15,166 bases of DNA from Desulfobacterales bacterium. GTDB taxonomy: Bacteria; Desulfobacterota; Desulfobacteria; Desulfobacterales; JAUCGF01. Shown piece by piece: positions 7,897 through 15,107 of this stretch. The stretch lies in assembly GCA_029940345.1 (NCBI GenBank), contig JAOZRC010000049.1, positions 1 through 15,166 of the forward strand, in the 5' to 3' direction. The position numbers and the translations under genes were made by a program. Position 1 is the stretch's first letter, and each line of letters opens with the position of its first letter. The notes beneath the pieces were generated by a model. It was given only the letters and a program-made list of their open reading frames with translations, was not told the origin of the DNA and made no database searches.

Positions 7897-8841
7897 TCAC
7901 CGGAGTATTACGTCATCGGGCTTTGCTTTACAATGGTTGACTTCGATGGTTACATGAGACAGGTCGTCAAATTTTTGCAATAAGGTTTTATAATGGTCAG
8001 GCGTTTTAGGAAAAGCGGTTACCAATGATATAATCACGGCATAATCGATGGGACCGACTTTCCACACATGAATGTCGGATACTTGGTTATCTTCGGAATC
8101 TTCCAGAGTCTGTTTGATAGCATGAATGTAAGCCTCATCGATATTTTGATCCAGCAAAATGGCGCTTGTATCTTTAAGCAGACCGTATGACCATCGCGCA
8201 ATCATCAAAGCCCCCACAATACCGATTAGCGGATCCGACCAATTCCAACCCAGGAATTTACCCAAACACAATGCAATGATGGCCAAAACGGATGTGAGTG
8301 CATCTGCCAGAACATGCAGATAAGCGCCCCTGATATTATGATCCTGATGATGTCCGTGATGATGCGAATGATCGTGTTCCGCGTGGTGACGCTCTTTTAA
8401 TAGAAAAGCGCTGATAAGATTGACCGCCAAACCGAATATGGCAACAATAACGGCCAGATTAAATTGAATAACATGGGGATTAACCAAGCGTTCCAGCGAT
8501 TCGATAACCATCACGAATGCCACCACAACCAGGGCAATGGCGCTTGCAAAGCCGCCCAATACGCTGACTTTGCCTGTTCCGAAGGTGAACCTTTGATCTT
8601 TTATGTGTTTTCTTGAATACCGGTACGCAAATAAAGTGATCGCAAATGCGGCCGAATGGGTACACATGTGCCACCCATCCGCAAGCAGGGCCATGGAACC
8701 GAAAGAAACGCCCGCGATTATTTCAATAATCATGGTTAGGGTTGTAAGAATCAATACTTGCTTGGTGCGTAACTCACCTTTTTCCTGAACAAAAGCAAAA
8801 TTGTGATCGTGTTTCCATTTTTCCAAAGTATATGTGTGCAT
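7897..8841 (-). CDS. dmeF: Cation diffusion facilitator, DmeF-like Co/Ni/divalent metal exporter
   Basis: This inner-membrane proton-coupled efflux protein exports divalent metals from the cytoplasm. The 314 residues show the CDF layout of about six transmembrane helices. The DmeF-type N-terminus (MHTYTLEKWKHDHNF) and the DGWHMCTHS motif in TM2 (about 55-63) place it in the DmeF branch. TM5 carries HVLAD (about 176-180), the partner metal-site motif. Between TM4 and TM5 is a histidine-rich loop (HHAEHDHSHHHGHHQDH, about 152-168). A cytoplasmic C-terminal domain follows with SDIHVWKVGP. The ATG at 8841 is preferred over a TTG six codons upstream because DmeF N-termini begin there. Cobalt or nickel is the usual substrate of this branch; zinc or iron remain possible. 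No metal regulator gene is adjacent. Confidence 0.85.
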   Translation of the reverse strand: MHTYTLEKWKHDHNFAFVQEKGELRTKQVLILTTLTMIIEIIAGVSFGSMALLADGWHMCTHSAAFAITLFAYRYSRKHIKDQRFTFGTGKVSVLGGFASAIALVVVAFVMVIESLERLVNPHVIQFNLAVIVAIFGLAVNLISAFLLKERHHAEHDHSHHHGHHQDHNIRGAYLHVLADALTSVLAIIALCLGKFLGWNWSDPLIGIVGALMIARWSYGLLKDTSAILLDQNIDEAYIHAIKQTLEDSEDNQVSDIHVWKVGPIDYAVIISLVTAFPKTPDHYKTLLQKFDDLSHVTIEVNHCKAKPDDVILR

Positions 8842-9186
8842 AAGTTTTTCCAATGACAATTTAGGCCGCTGATAATTTTTATTTGCCTGTTTTTATAGGA
8901 TTTTCAATATATAAGCAACTGTTTTTATGTTTAATTGAGTAAAATTAGCTTAACCGTCTTAAAAGTATAGGCCTTTTTAGGCATAAAAATAATTTCTTGA
9001 TTGATGAATAAGATTGTAATACTAAAATGAAAATAATTTTCAAATCATCTGTTAAAGTGTCAGAATGAATATCCGCTCCGCATAATTTACGTATCACATT
9101 AAATTTATCGAATTGAAATCCTATCAGATTTTAAAACTCGCTTATTTATAATTTAATGCTGATCTGCGTCTGATAGATATATTCAA
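8842..9186. other. AT-rich gene-free stretch
   Basis: About 345 bases between the exporter start and the nested inverted repeats. It is AT-rich with many short T and A runs. I see no convincing coding frame, RNA gene or paired repeat here. It presumably holds the promoter of the minus-strand exporter, but no box stands out from the general AT background. Confidence 0.5.
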
Positions 9187-9360
9187 AATTATGGCATCCT
9201 TCATTTGTCGGTTAACAATTAGGTTGTCATAAAGAATTGAGAACCACGAATGGACACTATTGAACACTGATAAAAATAAATCATTCGTGTCTATTCGTGT
9301 TTATTAGTGGTTCAAAAAAGTGTAAACTACTTTCAGCCTGATATGAAGGATGCCAAAATT
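9187..9360. repeat. Nested inverted repeats (ATGGCATCCTTCAT outer, GAACCAC inner)
   Basis: The outer arms (9187-9204 and 9343-9360, 18 bases, 17 complementary) contain TGGCATCCTTCAT and its complement. They enclose an inner inverted repeat whose arms are GAACCAC at 9241-9247 and GTGGTTC at 9307-9313. Inside the inner part, the units ATTCGTGTCT and ATTCGTGTTT repeat with a 10-base period, and the left half has matching 10-base spacing of CACGAA/GGACAC/GAACAC words. There is no coding frame. This resembles a small palindromic element inserted in, or built inside, another. Confidence 0.65.
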
Positions 9361-9369
9361 ATTTATTAT

Positions 9370-9520
9370 CTGATTATAACGGATTTGGGGGGAGGATATG
9401 CCGCAGAGCGGCAAAGTGATATAGCCTGACCTCTTCGAGGTAAAAATACTAATTTGTCAAGTTTGTTATTACCCCCCCCAAATCCGTTATAATCCGTTAT
9501 AATCAGTTATAATCAGTTTA
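9370..9520. repeat. Inverted repeat with four 10-bp tandem units upstream of the NYN gene
   Basis: The left arm CTGATTATAACGG-ATTTGGGGGG (9370-9393) is complementary to the right arm ending in a run of eight C at 9472-9479 and AATCCGTTATAATC. The right side then repeats a 10-base unit four times: AATCCGTTAT twice, AATCAGTTAT, and AATCAGTTTA (9481-9520). Each junction between units makes a TATAAT hexamer. Two small hairpins lie inside (GCCGC-AGA-GCGGC at 9400-9412, CCTC-TTC-GAGG at 9431-9441). A solo copy of the left arm is at 30-52. The last unit ends 36 bases before the NYN start codon, so this array may supply its promoter. Confidence 0.75.
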
Positions 9521-9556
9521 TTATTAATAATTGTTAGAATTTGAAAGGGAAAGATT

Positions 9557-10285
9557 GTGCAAAAAGAAAACAAGATAGCCTTACTGATAGATTGTGACAA
9601 CGTAAGCCACAAATCCATCGAAGGTGTTATTGATGAATTATCAAAATATGGGAAAGTTAACATAAGACATGCTTACGGAAACTGGAAGAGTGAAAGTCTG
9701 AAAGGATGGGAAGAAAAACTTCACCCTCACGCTATAAAACCTATACAACAATTTGCTTACACAAAGGGTAAAAATGCCACTGATGCTGCAATGATTATTG
9801 ATGCAATGGATATATTATACACACAAAATTTAGATGCATTCGCCCTGATGACAAGTGATAGTGATTTCACACCACTTGTCATGAGAATCCTTTCAAATGG
9901 CATCACTGTATATGGCTTTGGCGAAAAGAAAACACCAATGCCATTTGTTAAGGCTTGTTCACAATTTATATACACTGAAAATTTTGAGCATCTGGAAGAG
10001 GAAGAAAAGTTCACGAGTGAAGGTTTTTCCAAAAAATCCAGAAACGAATTAAAGCAGGATGCCAGTCTGGTAAAACTGCTAAGAACGGCTGTAGAACAGG
10101 CGGCGGGAGAAGATGGTTGGTCTCATCTAGGGCGTGTAGGGCAATATATTTCCAATAAAACATCATTTTCTCCTGTTAACTACGGATATAAGAAATTAGG
10201 TGATCTTATTCGAGTATGCGATCTTTTTGAGATACAAATGAAAAACGACAATTCAGTAATGTATATTAAAGATGCAAGGAAATAG
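9557..10285 (+). CDS. NYN-domain (PIN-like, LabA/DUF88) protein with probable C-terminal LOTUS/OST-HTH domain
   Basis: A predicted metal-dependent RNase or RNA-binding protein of 242 residues. The NYN domain (about 5-142) shows the acidic PIN-like set: Asp12 and Asp14 in LLIDCDN, Asp76 in GKNATDAAMIIDAMD, and Asp101 and Asp103 in MTSDSDF. An acidic linker (HLEEEEKF) leads to a C-terminal module (about 168-240, LVKLLRTAVEQAAGEDGWSHLGRVGQYI...YGYKKLGDLI) with the look of a LOTUS/OST-HTH winged helix, which binds RNA in other proteins. The start is GTG with AAGGGA about 9 bases upstream. It is single, between two repeat elements. Bacterial NYN-LOTUS proteins are mostly uncharacterised, so the cellular target is unknown. 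Confidence 0.85.
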   Translation: MQKENKIALLIDCDNVSHKSIEGVIDELSKYGKVNIRHAYGNWKSESLKGWEEKLHPHAIKPIQQFAYTKGKNATDAAMIIDAMDILYTQNLDAFALMTSDSDFTPLVMRILSNGITVYGFGEKKTPMPFVKACSQFIYTENFEHLEEEEKFTSEGFSKKSRNELKQDASLVKLLRTAVEQAAGEDGWSHLGRVGQYISNKTSFSPVNYGYKKLGDLIRVCDLFEIQMKNDNSVMYIKDARK

Positions 10286-10344
10286 AAATTCTAAAAAATC
10301 ACTCATCATGACAAATTCAATCCGAATTTTTTCAACCTGTGCGG

Positions 10345-10490
10345 TTGAAATATAGTATTCATTAAAAGCTCCGTAGGAGCGGTATATTGGTAGTAAAATT
10401 CTGTTCCGATGGGACTCTGACTGCATATTAATCTGATGATTCTACAAATATGCCGCTCCTACGGAGCTAAAGAGGAATATTTGATTTCAA
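10345..10490. repeat. MITE-like inverted repeat (AGCTCCGTAGGAGCGG) between NYN and aspartokinase genes
   Basis: Strong 27-base terminal arms at 10367-10393 and 10442-10468 match at 25 positions (AGCTCCGTAGGAGCGG core). A weaker outer extension with TTGAAAT at 10345-10351 and ATTTCAA at 10484-10490 suggests the element is about 146 bases. A separate 8-bp hairpin (TTTCAACC-TGTGC-GGTTGAAA, about 10330-10350) overlaps the left edge. There is no coding content. It fills most of the 10286-10547 gap and ends 57 bases before the aspartokinase start. Confidence 0.75.
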
Positions 10491-10547
10491 TTGCATAGGT
10501 CGAAAACATTCAACAAAGTACTGATCTGATCAGACCGAGGTGATGAA

Positions 10548-11936
10548 TTGAAGGTAATCAAAATTGGCGGGGGCTGCCTGGCCGGGAGAAAAGTAATCGG
10601 GCATATTATCAATTTGATTGAGGAAAGATGTCGGGGGCAGATAATCGTAGTTTCGGCATTGAAAGATGTGACGAACCTTCTCATTGGAGGAATGGCATCG
10701 GCCCTGGAAGCGGAAGAAAATATTCCCAACATAATCAACCGCATCAAGACCAGGCATATGAACGTCGGGCGATTTCTTATTCCCGACCAAAGCGCACTCA
10801 AGGATTATTACAAAGACCTTAACAAAACGATTCTCAAGCTCGAACGCCTCTATTACGGCCTGAATTTCACCCGTGAGATTACCCCCAGGATGCATGATAT
10901 GATCAGTTGTTTCGGAGAACGGCTTTCGGCGCAACTCCTAACCACGGTTCTCAGGAATAGAAATGTTCAAACCGCGTACCGGATGCCCCATAAAATCGGC
11001 TTGGTCACGGATGGTAAATTCGGTGATGCCACGGCAAATCTCGAAAAAACCGAACGTAACTTTCAAGAACATTTAAAACCGATCCTGAATAAAAAGATGA
11101 TCCTGTTTATCCCGGGATTTTTCGGAATAAGCGAAGAGGGCGATATCACGACCTTCGGCCGGGGAGGGAGCGATTATTCAGCAGCAGTCGTGGCAACGGC
11201 CGTCAATGCGGAACGCCTCGAGATATGGAAAGACACGGAAGGGTTTATGAGCGCCGACCCCCGGTGTGTGCCTGAAGCGCAACTGATACCGGTGCTCTCC
11301 TACGAAGAAGCGGCGGAACTGGCCTATTTCGGCGCCAAAATCCTCCACCCGAGGTCGGTGGAACCGATCAGAGCCAAAAAACTCGATATTGTTATTAAAA
11401 ACACGCTGAATCCGGATGCTGGGGGCAGCCGGATCACTGCCGTGAGTCCGCGTTCTGAAAATATCATCAAAAGCGTGGCCCATGACACGGATATCGGCAT
11501 TCTCAAGGTGTATGGCTCCGGCGTGGGTGCCCGCCCCGGAATATTTGCCACAGTTGCCGGTCAATTGAGTGAAAGCGGTATCAATATCAAATCCGTGGTT
11601 ACTTCACAGACATGCATCAGCCTCCTGTTAACCCAAAAGGATCTGGAACCCGGGCGGCTGGCATTGAACAAACTGAAATCCAAGCCCTTTCGCAAGATCG
11701 AAGTCAATAACGATATTGCCCTGATCAGCATTGTGGGAGATGGTTTGATACATCGGGAAGGGATCGCTTCCCGATGTTTTTCAGCCGTGGCCGCGTGTCA
11801 TGTGAATGTGGAAATGATCTCCTTTGGACCATCCCCTGCGGCACTCTATTTTATAACCCAAAAAAAGGACTTGACCAGCGCGGTTGTCGCCATTCACAGC
11901 ACTTTTTTTGCCACGCCGCGTTGCGAACCGCTATGA
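10548..11936 (+). CDS. lysC: Aspartokinase with C-terminal ACT domains
   Basis: Aspartate kinase phosphorylates L-aspartate as the first step towards lysine, threonine and methionine. The 462 residues hold an amino-acid kinase domain (about 1-300) with VVSALKDVTNLL (34-45), GERLSAQL (123-130), FGRGGSDYSA (203-212), WKDTEGFMSADPR (227-239) and LAYFGAKILHP (258-268). Two ACT regulatory domains follow (about 313-385 and 390-460). The N-terminal motif is KIGGGCL rather than the common KFGGTS, but the GG and Lys are kept. The start is TTG with GAGGTG five bases upstream; no better start is in frame. It appears monocistronic. The allosteric effector (Lys, Thr or both) cannot be told from sequence. 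Confidence 0.88.
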   Translation: MKVIKIGGGCLAGRKVIGHIINLIEERCRGQIIVVSALKDVTNLLIGGMASALEAEENIPNIINRIKTRHMNVGRFLIPDQSALKDYYKDLNKTILKLERLYYGLNFTREITPRMHDMISCFGERLSAQLLTTVLRNRNVQTAYRMPHKIGLVTDGKFGDATANLEKTERNFQEHLKPILNKKMILFIPGFFGISEEGDITTFGRGGSDYSAAVVATAVNAERLEIWKDTEGFMSADPRCVPEAQLIPVLSYEEAAELAYFGAKILHPRSVEPIRAKKLDIVIKNTLNPDAGGSRITAVSPRSENIIKSVAHDTDIGILKVYGSGVGARPGIFATVAGQLSESGINIKSVVTSQTCISLLLTQKDLEPGRLALNKLKSKPFRKIEVNNDIALISIVGDGLIHREGIASRCFSAVAACHVNVEMISFGPSPAALYFITQKKDLTSAVVAIHSTFFATPRCEPL

Positions 11937-11954
11937 AGCGGATGGGTATCCTAT

Positions 11955-12239
11955 TCAAGAATTGAAATCAATCACAATGACCGGATATTCTTTCCATTCC
12001 CATTCTCCTTGTTGGACAATCCATAATCCGTCAAACAGTTCCTTGCGCCCCTGGAACAAACACCGCAGGGTGGAAACGGTCAGGGATTTGCCGAATCGGC
12101 GCGGACGGGATATAAAATAAAAATCGCCTTCTTCCAGCATCTGATAAAAATGACGTGTTTTATCCACATAAAGTTCGTTTCTCTCACGGATGCTTTCAAA
12201 CGATGATTTGCCTATGGGCAATTTTTGAAGTTTTTTCAT
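11955..12239 (-). pseudogene. Truncated AAA-ATPase-like protein (N-terminal remnant)
   Basis: The 94 residues start with MKKLQKLPIGKSSFESIRERNELYVDKT and hold the SRPRRFGKSL Walker-A-like motif and the LFDGL segment. This is the classic N-terminus of the AAA-ATPase-like family (PF09820), which normally runs to about 500 or more residues and ends in a PD-(D/E)xK nuclease-like domain. Here it stops at VIVIDFNS, in the Walker B neighbourhood, only 18 bases from the aspartokinase stop codon on the other strand. The start at 12239 has a perfect AAAGGAG six bases upstream, better than the ATG at 12269. Everything after the first ATPase strands is missing, so it is called a 3'-truncated remnant. Confidence 0.75.
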
Positions 12240-12410
12240 AGTCGGCTCCTTTGAGCGTGAAAATACCAAAGAACACTTCGCTTTTTACCATTAAATTTGA
12301 AGCACCAATTTCTACTCTGAAAAAACAAGCGCTTGTCTGCTTATCACAATTTAACTTGAATATCTGACATGCTGGTCGGATTGCTTACTATAACATTCAT
12401 TAGACCAGTT

Positions 12411-13843
12411 CTAATTCAACATGGAAGTTTTCCGGGACGAAACCTTATTCTTCATGGCGTTAAATGCCTCTTCCAATGCTTTTTCCACATTTTGCTGTGT
12501 ACATTGGTCCTTGTCATTAACGGATTCTTTAACCCATGTGTTGCGATTCACTACAAATGACCCAATGGTCAGTGTTTTTTCGGCCAGGCCTCCGAATTGT
12601 ATTAGGCAATCAAAAACAGTGGCTTTCCATTTCTGAACCTGTTCTTCTGAAAGCGTATGCGCGGTAATACGCTTCCACCACTCATCGACTTCCACCTCAC
12701 TGAATCCAAGGTCGCGTTCCAACCGCTTTAGGTGCTCTTCTTTATCAGATGCCGTTCCATCATCTTTTGCAGGCCAAGCGGCAAGCACCTGAGCAAATAC
12801 GGAAACAAAGGCTTCATGGCCGCAAAGGGCCTTAGATAAAGCCTTGGCAAACCAAATCAGAGGTGGGTCCGGTGAATCAAATAGGATGCTCTTGTTTTTT
12901 TCGTCAAAAATGATGTCCCCCTGAGAGTTTTTACCGATTTGCCCGTCTAAACCACTAAAACTGACTTTCCACCAGACATCGCTCAAATAGCGCACTGGCA
13001 GACGATTGCCGGCTGAAAGTTCCTGCCATTTTTTCAAAGCTTCCTCATCCTTGAACTCGGCTGATCCTGAACGGGCCAGGGATGCGGCAGCAAAAAGATA
13101 TGGCAATGCCATGCAAATTTTGTCCAAACATCGACGTGAAACCTCTTCATCCACGTTTTGCATATCGGCATTCTCGGGCTGGATTTTGACATCCGGTTTG
13201 AATCGCTTTATTCCCAGTTTCTTAGCCAAATTGGTCTTTTCATTTCGAACAACCCAAAGCTGGGTACCCTTATCAAAGGCGCTCAACGCCCATTGATATT
13301 GTCCGTCGTCAAACCAACATTGATCGTTTTTATTAAGCCAACGGGTTTCTTTTAAAATGCCGCGAACCCCTCTGGCATACACGAGAACAGGGATAATTAT
13401 TTCTTCCAGATTGTCATCCAAAGATCGCACCAATCGCCGGTACACCTCTTCCAATTTGCGACTGACGCCATCCTCTGAGGGATGGTTGTAGCGGGCTTTC
13501 AAACCCTCAAGAGCTTCTTTTACACGTCGATTATCGCCGCGAGTTCCAAGTTTGTGCACTTCAAGGTCCGAAGCCCATAAAGGGGTAGCACTTGTATCAT
13601 CAATCTTAAGGCCGTAAAGTAATTCAGAAATGTCACTTCCCGGCATCAACCAGAGGTCCAGAGGACGAATACCGCTTTTAAACTCATAACCTTTTTGGGG
13701 TACAGTTCATCAGGAAGGCATAAATTCAACTTTCTGTCGTTGTTATCGGGACACGTCAATTTCTCCGGCGCATAAAAGGAAGCCACTTTTTTAGTTGTCC
13801 AACCTGCTCCCCTTTCACATTCCGCCGGATGTTGTAACGGCAA
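12411..13843 (-). pseudogene. C-terminal part of a large protein, broken by a frameshift (family uncertain)
   Basis: Two frames join into one protein-like sequence. The first, from about 13840, contains KKVASFYAPEKLTCP...KLNLCLPDELYPKK. At an A-run (T-run on the plus strand, 13693-13697) the other frame takes over as GYEFKSGIRPLDLWLMPGSD and stays open to 12411. One base has apparently been lost from the A-run. The long part (about 425 residues) is soluble and rich in charged and Trp residues (RWLNKNDQCWFDDGQYQW, then LWVVRNEKTNLAKKLGIKRF). It resembles the C-terminal half of very large sacsin/HSP90-like ATPase-type proteins, but I do not firmly recognise the family. There is no initiation region at either apparent start. 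Confidence 0.55.
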
Positions 13844-14123
13844 GGGTCATGTAATAAAAATCAAATTTATCTTTCATCTGTCGCCTGTGGATGGGCGCAA
13901 GCTCCAAACCCACCTGTTTGAACAATTGGGGCGTCAAGCGAATGAAGTTATTGCGAGGATAGCCGAAATTTATTTTTGTCTGCCGTAAACTGTCAACCGC
14001 CTCGCCTCCCATACCGAGCTTGACGCCTCCCGACAAGACGCTTTCAGAAACCCTGACGGTTTCAAACAATTCATCTAAAAGCGTTTGAGAGGCCATGATA
14101 GTTTCAGAATTATAATTTTCCAT
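13815..14123 (-). CDS. Short unknown protein, probably a truncated N-terminus running into the broken gene
   Basis: The 102-residue frame starts MENYNSETIMASQTLLDELFETVRV with AAAGGA eight bases upstream of the ATG at 14123, so initiation looks genuine. It contains GGVKLGMGGEAVDSLRQTKINFGYPRNNFIRLTPQLFKQVGLELAPIHRRQMKDKFDFYYMTLAV and ends abruptly in TTSGGM. The last residues overlap the start of the next broken frame, and FDFYYMTLAV looks like the interior of a domain rather than a C-terminus. I infer a gene cut short by a deletion or indel near 13830. No signal peptide or membrane segment is seen. Function unknown. Confidence 0.5.
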   Translation of the reverse strand: MENYNSETIMASQTLLDELFETVRVSESVLSGGVKLGMGGEAVDSLRQTKINFGYPRNNFIRLTPQLFKQVGLELAPIHRRQMKDKFDFYYMTLAVTTSGGM

Positions 14124-14203
14124 TTGTGAATTCCTTTCTTTTGCGGTCTTTAATATCACATCGTTTGGTATCAATCAACCACGGCGATAGCTTCAAACCA
14201 CCT

Positions 14204-14308
14204 TATAGACGTTCAGATAAATAATGTCACGGCGTTATCGGTCGTCCGCGTATTACAATACAGCCTCCTCCCTCTGGCCTTGTGACATTAATTATCTGAA
14301 AGTCTATA
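14204..14308. repeat. MITE-like inverted repeat, TATAGACGTTCAG family, complete copy
   Basis: Arms of 27 bases at 14204-14230 and 14282-14308 match at 25 positions; they begin TATAGAC(G/T)TTCAGATAA and end in TAATGTCAC. The 51-base interior has no coding frame. Solo arms of the same family are at 121-137 and 15047-15063. It lies in the gap between the broken minus-strand genes and the lipoprotein gene; the rest of that gap (14309-14506) is AT-rich with nothing recognisable except the ribosome-binding site at its end. Confidence 0.8.
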
Positions 14309-14506
14309 CCTCTGGGAAAATAATATGACGCTTGCGATAAAAAAGTGGCTACAATGAGTGGAACAAACGCCAAACAATTGTATAAACCCGACCGCAAAAC
14401 GTTAAATTAAGCCTTTACTTTAAAAGGAAAGGATGGCAATATTTCAGGTTAATTAAAGTGTGTATAAATGAATATTTTTTTAATATAAATCAGAAAGGAT
14501 AACAAA

Positions 14507-14980
14507 ATGTTGAGAAGCAAAACAAAAACCGGTTTTATCGGCAAGGGCATTTTTTTAATCAGTTTGGTCTGTTTGACCCTGACATCATGCAGCAGTGACG
14601 ATGTCGGGAAAATATGGGGCAAGTTAAATGAGTTGGTCGGCATTAGCTGGGAATTGAAATCTTACGGACGCCTGGGTGAAGAACAGGCACTGATCGCCGG
14701 TTCCGAAATCACCATTGAGTTTGAAAGCGATAATCAACTAAATGGCTTTAGCGGTTGCAACACCTATTTTGGCGGTTACAATGCGGATGATGACGGCAAT
14801 ATGACAATCAGCGACACAGGGTCGACGACGAAATATTGCGGAACACCCGAAGGCGTCGATAAGCAAGAAGCGGATTACCTGTATCTTCTTAGTGTTGTAG
14901 CGAATTATGAAATCAACTCGGATGGGCTTCATTTATTTTATGATAATAAACAGAGTGCGTTGCATTTTAAAATCAAATAA
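14507..14980 (+). CDS. META/HslJ-domain lipoprotein
   Basis: A 157-residue exported lipoprotein. The N-terminus has a basic stretch, a hydrophobic core and a lipobox LTSC with Cys28 as the lipidated residue. The mature part is one META domain: ELVGISWELKSYG, then ITIEFESDNQLNGFSGCNTYFGGY with the family NGxxGCN signature, then a TKYCGTPEGVDKQEADYLYLL stretch with the second conserved Cys, and a final GLHLFYDN strand. META proteins related to HslJ are linked in some bacteria to heat or antibiotic stress and envelope integrity, but the molecular role is not settled. The ATG at 14507 has AAAGGA nine bases upstream. It is a single gene. Confidence 0.88.
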   Translation: MLRSKTKTGFIGKGIFLISLVCLTLTSCSSDDVGKIWGKLNELVGISWELKSYGRLGEEQALIAGSEITIEFESDNQLNGFSGCNTYFGGYNADDDGNMTISDTGSTTKYCGTPEGVDKQEADYLYLLSVVANYEINSDGLHLFYDNKQSALHFKIK

Positions 14981-15046
14981 TTTTTTTGATACAATCGCGA
15001 ACGGTGTTGATCGGAACCGGGGTGGTCATTGCAACGCGTTAGTTTG

Positions 15047-15063
15047 TACAGACGTTCAGATAA
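15047..15063 (+). repeat. Single arm of the TATAGACGTTCAG repeat family
   Basis: TACAGACGTTCAGATAA differs from the left arm of the 14204-14308 element by one base over 17 positions. No complementary arm is seen before the window ends. It lies about 45 bases before the next start codon. Confidence 0.6.
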
Positions 15064-15107
15064 TCACCTGATTTAAGACTTTTCAAACAGGCTCTAAGGA
15101 GAAAAAC

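Noticed and set aside
7778..7900. N-terminal extension of the MFS/PlsC protein (41 residues)
   Set aside because: The extension overlaps the stop of the preceding gene and has no resemblance to the family N-terminus, which begins shortly before FGPFFHTQFLGAFNDN.
9481..9520. Possible CRISPR array
   Set aside because: Units are 10 bases with no spacers and no cas genes nearby; it is a simple tandem repeat.
10330..10350. Intrinsic terminator for the NYN gene
   Set aside because: There is an 8-bp hairpin, but no T-run follows it on the plus strand; the T-run is on the wrong side.
13690..13700. Programmed -1 frameshift site
   Set aside because: The AAA AAG is preceded by C, not A, no upstream Shine-Dalgarno or downstream stem is clear, and the surroundings are gene remnants, so a plain indel is likelier.
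11955..14123. Defence island
   Set aside because: An AAA-ATPase-like remnant and a possible large-ATPase C-terminus sit together, but every piece is truncated or frameshifted, and no complete nuclease, methylase or helicase is present.
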